This document shows, one piece after another, positions 38,880 to 47,949 of a DNA stretch of 64,000 bases (position 1 is the stretch's first letter; each line of letters starts with the position of its first letter). Below the pieces are notes generated by a model. That model was not told the DNA's origin. It saw only the letters and a program-made list of their open reading frames with translations, and made no database searches. Location of the stretch: the NCBI GenBank assembly GCA_903861005.1, contig CAIOSP010000045.1, forward strand, positions 92,750 through 156,749, given 5' to 3'. The translations under genes were made by a program, and so were the position numbers. The DNA is from an uncultured Pseudomonadota bacterium (GTDB taxonomy: Bacteria > Myxococcota_A > UBA796 > GCA-2862545).

Positions 38880-40553
38880 GTGGGGACAACCGGGAAGAAC
38901 CCGTCATGGCCGCTGCGGGTGGCCGTCGCCCTGCTGCCCGTGCCAGCCGTGCTGGTCGCGGCGTTCGTGTGCGCGTGGCGCGACACCGACCCGTGGTGGG
39001 GTCCGTGGCTCGCGCTGGCCGTGGTTGTCCTGGGATGGCTGCTGTGGGCCGCGCGCGCGTCGCGCACGATCCAGGCGTGGCGTGCGCGCGCGATCGCGAC
39101 GCGGGTCGGCGTCGTCGTCGCGGTCGCCGCGCTGGTCTCTGCGCCCTTCGTGGGCCTGGATCGCGGCACGTCGATCCCCAGCGCGGGAAAGCGCGTCGCG
39201 GTGGTGGGCGGCGGCGCCGCCGGCCTGCACGCGGCGTGGCTGCTGTCGCGGATGGGCGCGAACGTCACCGTCTACGAGGCGAGCCCGGCGCTCGGCGGCC
39301 ACGCGTCGGCCTACCCGTACACGGACGCCGCGGGCACCAGGTACCGCGTCGACCTGGGCTTCATGTTCGGCGCGCCCGGGTCGTACAAGGAGATGAAGGC
39401 GCTGCTCGCGCTGGAGGGCGTGGGTCGCAACCCCACCACGCTCGGCCTCACCGGTCACGTCGACGGCCAGTGGTGGGCCACCGGAATGGCCAACCTGGAT
39501 CCTGAGGTCCTGCGCTTCCAGCAGCTCGCCGACGAGTCCTGCGAGGACCCCACGCTCAACCTGGTGCCGTTCGGCGCGTGGCTGTGGTGGCACGGGTTCG
39601 ATGACGCGTTCCGTCGCCAGTACATCGTGCCGCTGATGTCGGTCCTGTTCATCACCGACCACGGCCTGTACAAGATCTCCACCCGCTTCATGCTCAAGAT
39701 GATCGCGGGCAAGTCGCAGTGGGTCGACTTCCGGCACGACGCGCCCGCCTGGACGGTGCAGGGCTCCAGCGCCGCCTACTACGAGAAGCTCGCGCCGGAC
39801 CTCCACGCGAATATCCGCCTGCTCAACCCGGTGACCGAGGTCCGCCGCCTGCCGAACGGTCACGTGCGTGTGCTCGGCCGCTCGCCGCAGGGCGCCACCG
39901 ACGAGACCTACGACGCCGTCGTCCTGGCCGTGCACGCCGACGTCGCGCGCACGCTGCTCAAGGACCGCAGCTGGCTGGAGGACTTCGCGCTCGGGCAGGT
40001 GCGCTACCACTCGTCCGAGGTGGTGCTGCACTCGGACCACTCGGCGTTCCCCACCGGCGACCTGCTGCGCGCCTACACCTACGTGCAGGACGCCAGCACC
40101 CGCGACAGCTTCGAGCTCAACAGCCTGCCGGTGCGCTCGCAGGGCGACGCGATCACGCTCGACCCCGAGCCGGTGGTCACGCTCAACCCCACCCGCACCT
40201 CCTACCCAGGCGAGGTCGTCCGCCGGACGTGGCGCCACCACGTCATGGACCTGTGGCACCTGGTGATCGCCACGCAGGTGATGCCGCACCTGCAGGGCAA
40301 CGGGAACGTCTGGTACGCCGGCGACTGGGTGCAGTTCATCGGCCACGGCCAAGCGGTGAAGACGGGCCTGCGCGCGGCGTGTGGGATCGCGGGGCAGACG
40401 CCCACTCAGCCGCTGCCGACCGAGCCTTGCGTGGACGTCAGCCTGGTCGACGCCACGCCCACCCTGCCAGCCGAGCGCCAGACGATGTGCGGCGAGGCCG
40501 ACGTGGTGGCCTACTTGGTGCAGGAAGCCTGCGTGAACAAGGGGGTTCAGTGA
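38880..40553 (+). CDS. Membrane-anchored FAD-dependent amine-oxidase-family protein
   Basis: This 557-residue protein has three predicted N-terminal membrane helices (about 13-32, 42-58 and 75-91). An FAD-binding Rossmann motif, VAVVGGGAAGLHAAWLLSRM (about 106-125), and YEASPALGGHASAY follow. The C-terminal part has the flavin-containing amine oxidoreductase pattern, ending with VWYAGDWVQFIGHGQAVKTG. The helices before the flavin domain are unusual. The gene overlaps by one base with a cytochrome c5-type lipoprotein, which suggests a membrane-bound dehydrogenase that hands electrons to cytochrome c. The substrate is unknown. Confidence 0.85.
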   Translation: MGTTGKNPSWPLRVAVALLPVPAVLVAAFVCAWRDTDPWWGPWLALAVVVLGWLLWAARASRTIQAWRARAIATRVGVVVAVAALVSAPFVGLDRGTSIPSAGKRVAVVGGGAAGLHAAWLLSRMGANVTVYEASPALGGHASAYPYTDAAGTRYRVDLGFMFGAPGSYKEMKALLALEGVGRNPTTLGLTGHVDGQWWATGMANLDPEVLRFQQLADESCEDPTLNLVPFGAWLWWHGFDDAFRRQYIVPLMSVLFITDHGLYKISTRFMLKMIAGKSQWVDFRHDAPAWTVQGSSAAYYEKLAPDLHANIRLLNPVTEVRRLPNGHVRVLGRSPQGATDETYDAVVLAVHADVARTLLKDRSWLEDFALGQVRYHSSEVVLHSDHSAFPTGDLLRAYTYVQDASTRDSFELNSLPVRSQGDAITLDPEPVVTLNPTRTSYPGEVVRRTWRHHVMDLWHLVIATQVMPHLQGNGNVWYAGDWVQFIGHGQAVKTGLRAACGIAGQTPTQPLPTEPCVDVSLVDATPTLPAERQTMCGEADVVAYLVQEACVNKGVQ

Positions 40554-40855
40554 TGCGAACGTGGCCGTTGCTGCTGCTCGTGGCCGCCTGTCAGGCGGAG
40601 CCGGTCCCCACGCTCGACCCGACCCTGGCCCAGAAGTACCAGGCGTCGTGCGCGGCGTGCCACGAGACGGGCGCCGCCGACGCGCCGCGCACCCACGACA
40701 GCGCGGAGTGGTCTCGACGCACCCGACGCGGGATGGGCGCGCTGATCGAATCGGTGAAGCGGGGCACCACCGCCATGCCGCCGCGCGGCATGTGCCAGGA
40801 CTGCGACGACGCCCACCTGCAGGCGATCGTCGAGTACATGATCGCGCCGCAGTGA
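40553..40855 (+). CDS. Cytochrome c5-type lipoprotein
   Basis: This 100-residue protein has a lipoprotein signal ending LLVAAC (Cys13) and one haem c motif CAACH (Cys33, Cys36, His37). The axial Met75 lies in TTAMPPRGMCQDC, where the extra Cys pair CxxC is typical of the cytochrome c5 family. The start ATG shares its A with the TGA of the preceding FAD oxidoreductase. It is the likely electron acceptor of that enzyme at the outer face of the membrane. Confidence 0.92.
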   Translation: MRTWPLLLLVAACQAEPVPTLDPTLAQKYQASCAACHETGAADAPRTHDSAEWSRRTRRGMGALIESVKRGTTAMPPRGMCQDCDDAHLQAIVEYMIAPQ

Positions 40856-40877
40856 GCCGCGGGGCGTCACGTACGAA

Positions 40878-40893
40878 CGCGGTCCGATCCGCG
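40878..40893. terminator. Hairpin between convergent genes
   Basis: CGCGG-TCCGAT-CCGCG lies 22 bp after the cytochrome stop and 7 bp before the end of the convergent ABC-F gene. The arms are only 5 bp and no T-tract follows. Confidence 0.25.
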
Positions 40894-40900
40894 CTCTAGA

Positions 40901-42520
40901 TCAGACGCGCATGCCAGGCGCTTCGTGCCCGTTCGCCACGACGTACTCGTCGTAGTTGCCCAGGTACGCGTGCGGACCGGCCGAGCCCAGCTCCAGCACC
41001 CGGTTCGCGACGGCGCGCAGGAAGGCGCGGTCATGGCTGACAAACACCAGCGTGCCCTCATACTCGGCGAGCGCCTTCACCAGCGCGCGCTTGGTCACCA
41101 GGTCCAGGTGGTTGGTGGGCTCGTCGAGCACCATCAGGTTGGGGGCTGAGAACAGGATCTTCGCGAGCGCCAGCCGCGCCCTCTCACCACCCGACAGCAC
41201 GCTGATGGGCTTGTCGACGTCGTCGCCGGAGAACGAGAACGACCCGGCCAAGCCGCGCAGCGTGCCCAGGTTGGCCATCGGCGCGAACGCCTGCAGCTCC
41301 TCGATCACGGTGCGCTCGGCGGTGAGCTGCTCCATCTGGTGCTGCGCGAAGTAGGCCATCGTCACGTTGGCGCCGAGCTCGATCACGCCCGCGTCCGGCT
41401 TGGAGGTGCCCGCGATCATCTTGAGCAGCGTGGTCTTGCCCGCGCCGTTCTCGCCCATCACCGCCCAGCGCTCGCCGCGGCGCACGGTCAGGTCCACGCC
41501 GCCGTGGACGACCTTGTCGCCGTAGGCCTTGCGCACGCCCTTCACCCGAATGACCTCGTCACCCGCGCGCGCGCACTTCTTGAACTCGATGATGCGCTCC
41601 ACCAGCCGGGGCGGCGGCTCGACGCGCTCGATCTTGTCGATCTTCTTGGCGCGGCTCTGCACCTGGCTGGCCTTGGACGGCTGGGCCTTGAAGCGCTCGA
41701 TGAAGCGCATCTCCTTGGCGAGCATGGCCTGCTGCTTCTCGTACTCGGCCTCGCGGCGGGCGGCGTCGAGGGTGCGCTGGCGCTCGTAGAAGTCGTAGTC
41801 GCCCGAGTAGACACGGATCTGACCGCCGTCGATCTCCACGATCTTGCCGACGACGCGGTTCATCACGTCGCGATCATGGCAGGTCATCACGACCGCGCCC
41901 GAGTAGTCGCGCAGGAAGTTCTCGAGCCACAGGATGGACTCGAGGTCCAGGTAGTTGGTGGGCTCGTCGAGCAGCATGACGTCAGGGCGCTGGAGCAGGA
42001 CGCGGGCGAGCGCGACGCGCATCTTCCAGCCGCCGGACAGCAGGCCCACGTCGCCTTCGATCTGCGTGGGCGTCAGGCCCAGGCCCGCCAGCACCGACGC
42101 GGCGCGCGCGTCCAGGTCGTAGCCGCCGAGCGCGGCGAAGCGCTCCTGGACGTCGCCGTAGCGCTCGATGACGCGGTCGTAGTCGGCCGCCTCGAAGTCC
42201 TCCAGCCGCTCCTCCAGCTCGGCCAGCTCGACGCCCAGGTCGGACACCTCACCGGCGGCCGCCATGGTCTCGGCGAGCACGGTGCGGCCCTTCCAGTCGC
42301 CCACGTCCTGGCGGAAGCAGCCGATCGTCAAACGCTTGGGCTTCTCGACGTTGCCCTCGTCGGCGATCTCCTCGCCCAGGATGAGGCGGAAGATCGTGGT
42401 CTTTCCGGCGCCGTTCGGGCCGACCAAGCCGATCTTCTCGCCCGGGTCCACCTGGAACGAGGCGTCGACGAACAGCACCTGGGCGCCGTACTGCTTGGTG
42501 ACGTTGGTCAGCGAGATCAT
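40901..42520 (-). CDS. ABC-F family ATPase (YbiT/Uup-like)
   Basis: This 539-residue protein has two tandem ABC cassettes: Walker A GPNGAGKT and GENGAGKT, signatures LLSGGWKMR and LSGGERAR, Walker B MLLDEPTNYLD and MVLDEPTNHLD. It has the charged linker of ABC-F proteins between them and no membrane domain. ABC-F proteins bind the ribosomal E-site region and act in translation or antibiotic protection. Spacing and sequence fit the housekeeping YbiT-like branch better than resistance types, but I cannot settle this. Confidence 0.93.
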   Translation of the reverse strand: MISLTNVTKQYGAQVLFVDASFQVDPGEKIGLVGPNGAGKTTIFRLILGEEIADEGNVEKPKRLTIGCFRQDVGDWKGRTVLAETMAAAGEVSDLGVELAELEERLEDFEAADYDRVIERYGDVQERFAALGGYDLDARAASVLAGLGLTPTQIEGDVGLLSGGWKMRVALARVLLQRPDVMLLDEPTNYLDLESILWLENFLRDYSGAVVMTCHDRDVMNRVVGKIVEIDGGQIRVYSGDYDFYERQRTLDAARREAEYEKQQAMLAKEMRFIERFKAQPSKASQVQSRAKKIDKIERVEPPPRLVERIIEFKKCARAGDEVIRVKGVRKAYGDKVVHGGVDLTVRRGERWAVMGENGAGKTTLLKMIAGTSKPDAGVIELGANVTMAYFAQHQMEQLTAERTVIEELQAFAPMANLGTLRGLAGSFSFSGDDVDKPISVLSGGERARLALAKILFSAPNLMVLDEPTNHLDLVTKRALVKALAEYEGTLVFVSHDRAFLRAVANRVLELGSAGPHAYLGNYDEYVVANGHEAPGMRV

Positions 42521-42573
42521 GGGTCGAATCCGGCGTGGAGGGGTCCAGGGCCGGCCCGCCTATCCCGAATCCG

Positions 42574-43398
42574 CTACGGCGCGTTGAGTCCGTTCACGAC
42601 GCCGAACAGATCGCCCTCTGAGTAGAAGTCCACGGCGACGATGGTCGGCTTGCGGCCCGCGCTCGCGAGGCAGTCGTCGACGCGGCCCTGGAGCACCTCG
42701 GTGGTGTTGACCTCCTGGGCCCCGGTACGGGTGGGCAGCGGCGTCGACAGCCAGTGGTTGATCAGGAACAGCGGGTGGCTCTGCTTGCCGCGGAGCAGGT
42801 CACAGTTGAAGTCGTCGGCCGAACCAAACGAGTAGGGCGTGTCCCACCCCAGGTCGTAGAACGGCGTGTACTCGGCGGGGCCGTCGTCTTCGCTCTCGCG
42901 GGTGAGCAGGATCTGGCGGTGGGTGCGGACCAGCTTGCCCAGCGTGGGCCACGCCTCATCGGCGCCCGGCGGCGTGATCAGGCGGTCGGTCAGGCCCGCG
43001 GCGTCGAACGCGGCCATCGTGCGCTCGAGCGACAGGTTGTCCTGGAAGATCAGGATGACCACCTCGCCTTGGTCGGCGTCCAGGAAGGTCTTGAGGTCGT
43101 CGAGCACGTCCGCCAGTTTGAGCTCGCCCAGCGTGCAGAACTGGTGGCACAGCACGTCGACGCCGTTCTCGTCGTAGCTGTCGAGCAGCATGGCGCGGAC
43201 GCCGTCGTCGAGCTGCTGCGCGGGCCCGTGCTCCTGGTTCGCCAGCGCGAACCCGTCGTCGGTGCTGGACATGGCGTTGTGCGCGCCGGGGAAGGTCACC
43301 TGATCGAGCGGCAGCGCGCACAGGTCCTCGCTGCCGTTGCACGGCCCGGTGGTGCACCCGGTCAGCCCCAAGCTCAACAGCGCCAACCCACGCAGCAT
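42574..43398 (-). CDS. PI-PLC X-domain-like lipoprotein
   Basis: This 274-residue protein has a lipoprotein signal (LGLTGC). The start ATG43398 follows GGAGGG four bases upstream. The domain resembles phosphatidylinositol-specific phospholipase C: FPGAHNAMSS with the first catalytic His, VDVLCHQFC with the second, and EVVILIFQDN. Cys pairs suggest disulfides. Related secreted proteins cleave phosphoinositides or glycerophosphodiester-like substrates. The substrate here is unknown. Confidence 0.82.
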   Translation of the reverse strand: MLRGLALLSLGLTGCTTGPCNGSEDLCALPLDQVTFPGAHNAMSSTDDGFALANQEHGPAQQLDDGVRAMLLDSYDENGVDVLCHQFCTLGELKLADVLDDLKTFLDADQGEVVILIFQDNLSLERTMAAFDAAGLTDRLITPPGADEAWPTLGKLVRTHRQILLTRESEDDGPAEYTPFYDLGWDTPYSFGSADDFNCDLLRGKQSHPLFLINHWLSTPLPTRTGAQEVNTTEVLQGRVDDCLASAGRKPTIVAVDFYSEGDLFGVVNGLNAP

Positions 43399-43451
43399 GC
43401 GTCCCTCCGGATGCTTCCCTCCTCGCCACGCCAACCCTGGGTGTCCATCCA

Positions 43452-43467
43452 GTCACGAACTCGTGAC
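43452..43467. promoter_or_regulatory. Perfect palindrome between divergent genes
   Basis: GTCACGA-AC-TCGTGAC, 16 bp with perfect 7-bp arms, lies 53 bp upstream of the PI-PLC-like start and 58 bp upstream of the GT87-like start. The core TCACGAAC is shared with the palindrome at 38842, suggesting one regulator for both sites. Confidence 0.5.
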
Positions 43468-43525
43468 ACGCGCCGCGCTCGCCCCGCGTCGCGACGGTGC
43501 CGGGCGCGCGCGCTAGATCCCGCCC

Positions 43526-44761
43526 ATGCCGTGGCGCACCCGTGTCCTGTCTTGGCTTGGCCTGGCCGCGATCTTCGCGGCGGCGGTCTGGTCTGTCCGG
43601 TACACCATGATGCGCGCGGGCCCCTGGCCGCCGACCGATCCCTGGTGCCCGCAGGACATGGTGATCTACCAGTGGGCCGCGGACGCCTGGACGCGCGGCG
43701 CCAGCCCCTGGAGCCGCCCGCCTGACGCGATGCTCGGCGCCTGCCGGGTGCGCGGCCCCTTCCTCTACCCGTCGTGGTCGCTGCCTCCGATCCGCGCGCT
43801 GCTCGGCCCGCTCTCCCTGCCCGCGCATGCGACGACCGTGGTGGGTGTCCTCGCGGCCGCAGGCGTCGCGCAGCTGGTCGCGTGGGGCCGCTGGGCCAAG
43901 GTGAACGCGCTGCTCGTGGTCGCGGCGATCCTCGCGATCACGCGCGCGGGTGATCGCTTCTCGATCGGCGCCAGCCCTGGCAACCTGGAGCCGATGATCG
44001 CGCTCGTGCTCACGTCGGGCGCGCTGTCGTGGCAGCTGGGCTACCGGCGCGTCGGCCCAGGGCTGATGGCGTTGGCCGCCGCGATCAAGCCCGACCACGC
44101 CCCGTGGCTGCTGGCCGTCGCGTGGGCCGTAGGTGACCTCCGACGCGGCGCGTGGACGTTGGCCGCCCTCGTCGGGTTCGTCGCGCTAACCGAGCCGCTG
44201 GTCTCAGGTCGCGAGGCCTTCGGCTGGTACCAGGAGATCGCCGTGCGCGCGGCGTCCGACGAGGGCGCGGGCGCGTCGACGTTGGCGGTGCTGCGCGCGT
44301 CGCTCCCTGGCGCCGTGGGGCTGGTCGCCTGGGCTGGGCTCGCCGTGGGGCTGCTGCTGTGGGTGCGCCGCGCGGGCGCCCAGACTGCGCCGGGCTCGAC
44401 CACGCGCCTGCTGATCGCCTGGCTCGCCGTCCTTCTGCTGCTGCCGCGCGTGAAGGACTACGTGTGGGTGACCGGCTACGGCCCGCTGCTCGCCGCGTGG
44501 TGGATCCAGCCGTGGAGCGTGATCGCGCTGCCGATCGGCGAGACGGTGGCGACAAAGTGGCCCGAGCACGGCGCGTGGGTCCAGGCGGTCGTCACGCTCG
44601 TGGTCCTGCTGACCGTGCAGACGCCGCGCCAACTTGCCGCAAGTTCGGCGTCGGGCGGCCCGCAGGCCCCGCAGGCGTCGCCCCAACCGGGTACGTTCGG
44701 CCCGCCCTCGACCGTCCGCCTGGATGGCCGTTGGCCCACGCCGGAGACCTCCTCGCCTTGA
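43526..44761 (+). CDS. Polytopic membrane protein, GT87/DUF2029-like
   Basis: This 411-residue protein has about ten predicted membrane helices. An Asp near the N-terminus (PQDMVIYQWAADAWTRG) and GASPGNLEPMIALVL in the middle resemble the polyprenyl-phosphate-sugar-dependent GT87 glycosyltransferases. A Pro/Ser-rich cytoplasmic tail ends the protein. Assignment is by general architecture only. The stop overlaps the TTG of the acyl-CoA synthetase. Confidence 0.65.
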   Translation: MPWRTRVLSWLGLAAIFAAAVWSVRYTMMRAGPWPPTDPWCPQDMVIYQWAADAWTRGASPWSRPPDAMLGACRVRGPFLYPSWSLPPIRALLGPLSLPAHATTVVGVLAAAGVAQLVAWGRWAKVNALLVVAAILAITRAGDRFSIGASPGNLEPMIALVLTSGALSWQLGYRRVGPGLMALAAAIKPDHAPWLLAVAWAVGDLRRGAWTLAALVGFVALTEPLVSGREAFGWYQEIAVRAASDEGAGASTLAVLRASLPGAVGLVAWAGLAVGLLLWVRRAGAQTAPGSTTRLLIAWLAVLLLLPRVKDYVWVTGYGPLLAAWWIQPWSVIALPIGETVATKWPEHGAWVQAVVTLVVLLTVQTPRQLAASSASGGPQAPQASPQPGTFGPPSTVRLDGRWPTPETSSP

Positions 44762-46584
44762 CGTCGCGACGCGCCAGCTCCTTCCGCTCCGTCCCCGACA
44801 TGTGGACCCACCGCGTGCGGAGCACTCCTGAGTCCTTCGCGATGAAGCAGCGCGAGGGCTCGGGCTGGCGTCGCTACACCTGGCGCGAAGCTGACGGCCG
44901 AGTGCGCGCCATCGCGGGCGCGCTGCTGGAGATGGGGCTCAAGCTGGAGGCGCGCTGCGCCATCCACGCGGTCACCAGCGTGGAGTGGGTGCTGGCCGAC
45001 ATGGGGATCGTGTGCGCGGGCGGCGCCACCACCACCATCTACCCGTCCGACACCATCGACCACGCTGTGTTCGTCCTGCGGGACTCTGGCTCCGTCGTGT
45101 TGTTCTGCGACACCGACGCGCTGGCCGACGCCATCCACGCCCGCCGCGCAGAGCTGCCTGAGCTGCGCACCATCGTCACCTTCGGCGGCCAGGACCGCCC
45201 CAACCAGCGCATCCGCTCGCTCGCCGCGTGGGAGGCCGCCGGTCGCGCCTGGAACGAGGCCCACCCCGGCGCGCTCGACGCCGTCCAGGACCAGCTGACC
45301 CCCGATCACATCGCCACGCTGATCTACACGTCCGGCACCACCGGCCGACCCAAGGGCGTGGTGCTCGCGCATGACGCGTGGGTCTACGTGGCCGAGGCCA
45401 TCGACGAGCTGGGCGTGGTCGGCCCCGACGACGTGCAGCTCCTCTTCCTGCCGCTCGCCCACGTCTTCGCCAAGGTCATGCAGGTCACGTTCATCCGCTT
45501 GGGCGTGCCCACCGCGGTGGACGGCAGCATGGACCGCTTCCTCGACAACATGGCGGACGTACGGCCCACGTGGCTGGCGGCCGTGCCGCGGGTGTTCGAG
45601 AAGGCGCAGGCCCGCATCATCTCCGAGGTGCGCGACCGCGGCCCCGTCGCCGCCGCCGCGTTCCGCGCCGCGCTCGAGCTCGGCAAGCGCGTCGCGCGCA
45701 TGCGCCGGGCGGGCCAGGCCGTGCCTCCCCACATGGCGCTCGCCTACCGCGTCGCCGACCGGGTCTTCTTCCGGACCATCCGCGCACGCTTCGGCGGTCG
45801 CCTGCGCTTCTGCGTGAGTGGCGGCGCGCCGCTGTCGGTCGAGGTCGCCGAATTCTTCGACGCCTGCGGGATCGTGATCTGCGAGGGCTACGGCCTGACC
45901 GAGACCGCGGCCGCCAGCTGTGTGAACAGCCCCGACGCCATCGTGTTCGGCACGGTCGGCCGCCCGCTGGCCGGGTGCGAGATCCAGCTGGCCGACGACG
46001 GCGAGCTCTTGATCCGCAGCCGCGGCGTCATGAAGGGCTACCACAACCTGCCTGAGGCCACCGCCGAGGCGCTCGATGCGGACGGCTGGCTGCACACCGG
46101 CGATCTGGGCCGACAGCTAGACTCTGGACACGTCAAGATCACCGGGCGCAAGAAGGACATCCTGGTGACCGCGGGTGGCAAGAACATCGCGCCGGCGCAC
46201 TTTGAGGGCCTGCTGAAGGCCCGCAGCTCGCTGGTCGGCGACGTGGTGATGCTCGGCGACCGCCACAACTTCTGCTCGGCGCTGATCGCCCTGGACCTGG
46301 ACGCCGCGCAGGACTGGGCCCGACACGAGGGCGTCGCGTTCGGCTCACTCAAGGAGCTCAACACCCACGCCGCCGTTCGAGACGCGCTGCAGCAGGCGAT
46401 CGACGACGTGAACCGCACCCTGCCCGGCTACGAGAAGGTCCGAAAGTTCGCGATCGTCACCGAGCCGTTCACGGTCGAGAACGGCCTGCTGACGGCGTCG
46501 CTCAAGCCACGTCGGCGCGTGATCGAGCAACGCCATGCGGCCCTCGTGTCGTCCTTCTACGAAGGGACGGTCGCCCGAGCGTGA
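44758..46584 (+). CDS. Long-chain acyl-CoA synthetase (AMP-forming)
   Basis: This 608-residue ANL-superfamily enzyme has the ATP-binding P-loop YTSGTTGRPKGVVLAH, the A5-type motif CEGYGLTETAAA, and the hinge GDLGRQLDSGHVKITGRKKD. It resembles FadD15-type enzymes with the catalytic Lys near LTASLKPRR. It activates fatty acids with CoA. The TTG at 44758 overlaps the previous stop; ATG44800 gives a start 14 codons later. It lies 78 bp before the mevalonate operon on the same strand. Confidence 0.92.
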   Translation: MTSRRASSFRSVPDMWTHRVRSTPESFAMKQREGSGWRRYTWREADGRVRAIAGALLEMGLKLEARCAIHAVTSVEWVLADMGIVCAGGATTTIYPSDTIDHAVFVLRDSGSVVLFCDTDALADAIHARRAELPELRTIVTFGGQDRPNQRIRSLAAWEAAGRAWNEAHPGALDAVQDQLTPDHIATLIYTSGTTGRPKGVVLAHDAWVYVAEAIDELGVVGPDDVQLLFLPLAHVFAKVMQVTFIRLGVPTAVDGSMDRFLDNMADVRPTWLAAVPRVFEKAQARIISEVRDRGPVAAAAFRAALELGKRVARMRRAGQAVPPHMALAYRVADRVFFRTIRARFGGRLRFCVSGGAPLSVEVAEFFDACGIVICEGYGLTETAAASCVNSPDAIVFGTVGRPLAGCEIQLADDGELLIRSRGVMKGYHNLPEATAEALDADGWLHTGDLGRQLDSGHVKITGRKKDILVTAGGKNIAPAHFEGLLKARSSLVGDVVMLGDRHNFCSALIALDLDAAQDWARHEGVAFGSLKELNTHAAVRDALQQAIDDVNRTLPGYEKVRKFAIVTEPFTVENGLLTASLKPRRRVIEQRHAALVSSFYEGTVARA

Positions 46585-46597
46585 CCTACCCGGCTAC

Positions 46598-46610
46598 GTG
46601 GGCCGCCCAC
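46598..46610. promoter_or_regulatory. Palindrome upstream of the mevalonate operon
   Basis: GTGGGC-C-GCCCAC is perfect over 13 bp and lies 52 bp before the HMG-CoA reductase start, 13 bp after the preceding stop. It is a candidate operator for the four-gene operon. Confidence 0.35.
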
Positions 46611-46662
46611 CCACGGAGCGTCCCCCTCCCTCCCGGCACGGTGCGGCCCTCACGGAGACTGG

Positions 46663-47949
46663 ATGCGCTCGCGGATCCCCGGATTCTACCGACTCTCCCC
46701 GGAGGAGCGGCTGCGCGCGCTGGTCACGGCGGAGGCGCTGACGCCTGAGCTGGCGGAGGTCTACCGGACCGGCGAGCTGCCGCTCGACGCCGCCGACCAG
46801 ATGGTCGAGAACGTCATCGCCACCTACGAGTTGCCCAACGGCGTGGCCGTGAACCTGCAGATCAACGGCGAAGACCGTGTGGTCCCGATGGTGGTCGAGG
46901 AGCCCTCTGTCGTCGCGGCCGTGTCGAACATGGCGCAGCTCACCCGAAAGTCGGGCGGCATCACGGCGGACGCCGACGCGTCGATCATGATCGGCCAGGT
47001 GCAGCTGGTCAACGTGTCCGACCCCGAGGCGACCGCGCAGATCCTGGAGTCGCACCTGGCCGAGCTCGCGGAGGTCGCGCGCCACGTGCACCCGCGCATG
47101 GAGGCCCGGGGCGGCGGCGTACGGGGCGTGTACGTGCGCCGCGTCACCTACGACGAGCCCGGCTTCCCCGTAGAGCGCATGGTCGTGGTCGAGTTCCTGT
47201 TCGACTGCTGCGACGCGATGGGCGCCAACCTGATCAACACGATCGCCGAGCACCTCGCCCCCTACGTCGAGGACCTCACCGGCGAGGCGGTTGGACTGCG
47301 CATCCTGTCGAACCTCGCGTCGCGCCGCCTGGCCCGCGCCAGCGTTCGGGTGGCGCCCGAGCACCTCGCTACCGAGGGCATGTCCGGGGCCGAGGTCGCG
47401 GAGGGCATCGCCAGCGCCTGGCGCTTCGCCTGGGCCGACCCCTGGCGCGCCGCCACGCACAACAAGGGCGTGATGAACGGCGTCGACTCGGTCGCCGTCG
47501 CCACCGGCAACGACTGGCGCGCGATCGAGGCCGGCGCCCACGCCTGGGCCAGCCGCGACGGCCAGTACCGCCCCATGACCGTCTGGCGCGTCGAGCCCAA
47601 CGGCGAGCTGGTGGGCTCCATCGAGATCCCCACCCAGTTCGGCACCATCGGCGGCCCCATTCGGGTGCACCCCAAGGCCCGCGCCAACCTCAACATGCTG
47701 GGCGACCGCGGCTCGCGCGACCTGGCGGCGGTGGCGGCGGCGGTGGGGCTGGTCCAGAACATGGGCGCCCTGCGCGCCCTGGCAACCGAAGGCATCCAGG
47801 CCGGGCACATGCGCATGCATGCGCGCACTGTGGCGCTCGGCGTCGGCGCGAGGCGGGAGGAGGTCCCGCGCGTGGTCGAGGCGCTCTGCGCCGCCAAGGA
47901 CTTCTCGAGCGACCGCGCCCTGCAGGTGCTCACCGGGCTGCGCGCGTGA
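46663..47949 (+). CDS. mvaA: HMG-CoA reductase, class II-like
   Basis: This 428-residue enzyme reduces HMG-CoA to mevalonate. Family motifs are ENVIATYELPNGVAVN near residue 50, GQVQLV, CDAMGANLINT, and the C-terminal GTIGGP. The catalytic His is in GIQAGHMRMHARTVAL. Length and lack of membrane helices fit class II bacterial enzymes. It is first in an operon in which each following gene overlaps by 4 bp. Confidence 0.95.
   Translation: MRSRIPGFYRLSPEERLRALVTAEALTPELAEVYRTGELPLDAADQMVENVIATYELPNGVAVNLQINGEDRVVPMVVEEPSVVAAVSNMAQLTRKSGGITADADASIMIGQVQLVNVSDPEATAQILESHLAELAEVARHVHPRMEARGGGVRGVYVRRVTYDEPGFPVERMVVVEFLFDCCDAMGANLINTIAEHLAPYVEDLTGEAVGLRILSNLASRRLARASVRVAPEHLATEGMSGAEVAEGIASAWRFAWADPWRAATHNKGVMNGVDSVAVATGNDWRAIEAGAHAWASRDGQYRPMTVWRVEPNGELVGSIEIPTQFGTIGGPIRVHPKARANLNMLGDRGSRDLAAVAAAVGLVQNMGALRALATEGIQAGHMRMHARTVALGVGARREEVPRVVEALCAAKDFSSDRALQVLTGLRA

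Noticed and set aside
36313..38907. 864-codon open frame on the minus strand opposite the peptide-binding lipoprotein
   Set aside because: Only its last part, before 36890, has meaning as the OYE C-terminal remnant; the rest is shadow of the gene at 37090.
44152..44757. N-terminal extension of the acyl-CoA synthetase
   Set aside because: The upstream frame is Arg/Gly-rich and lies opposite-frame within the GT87-like gene; TTG44758 or ATG44800 fit the family start.
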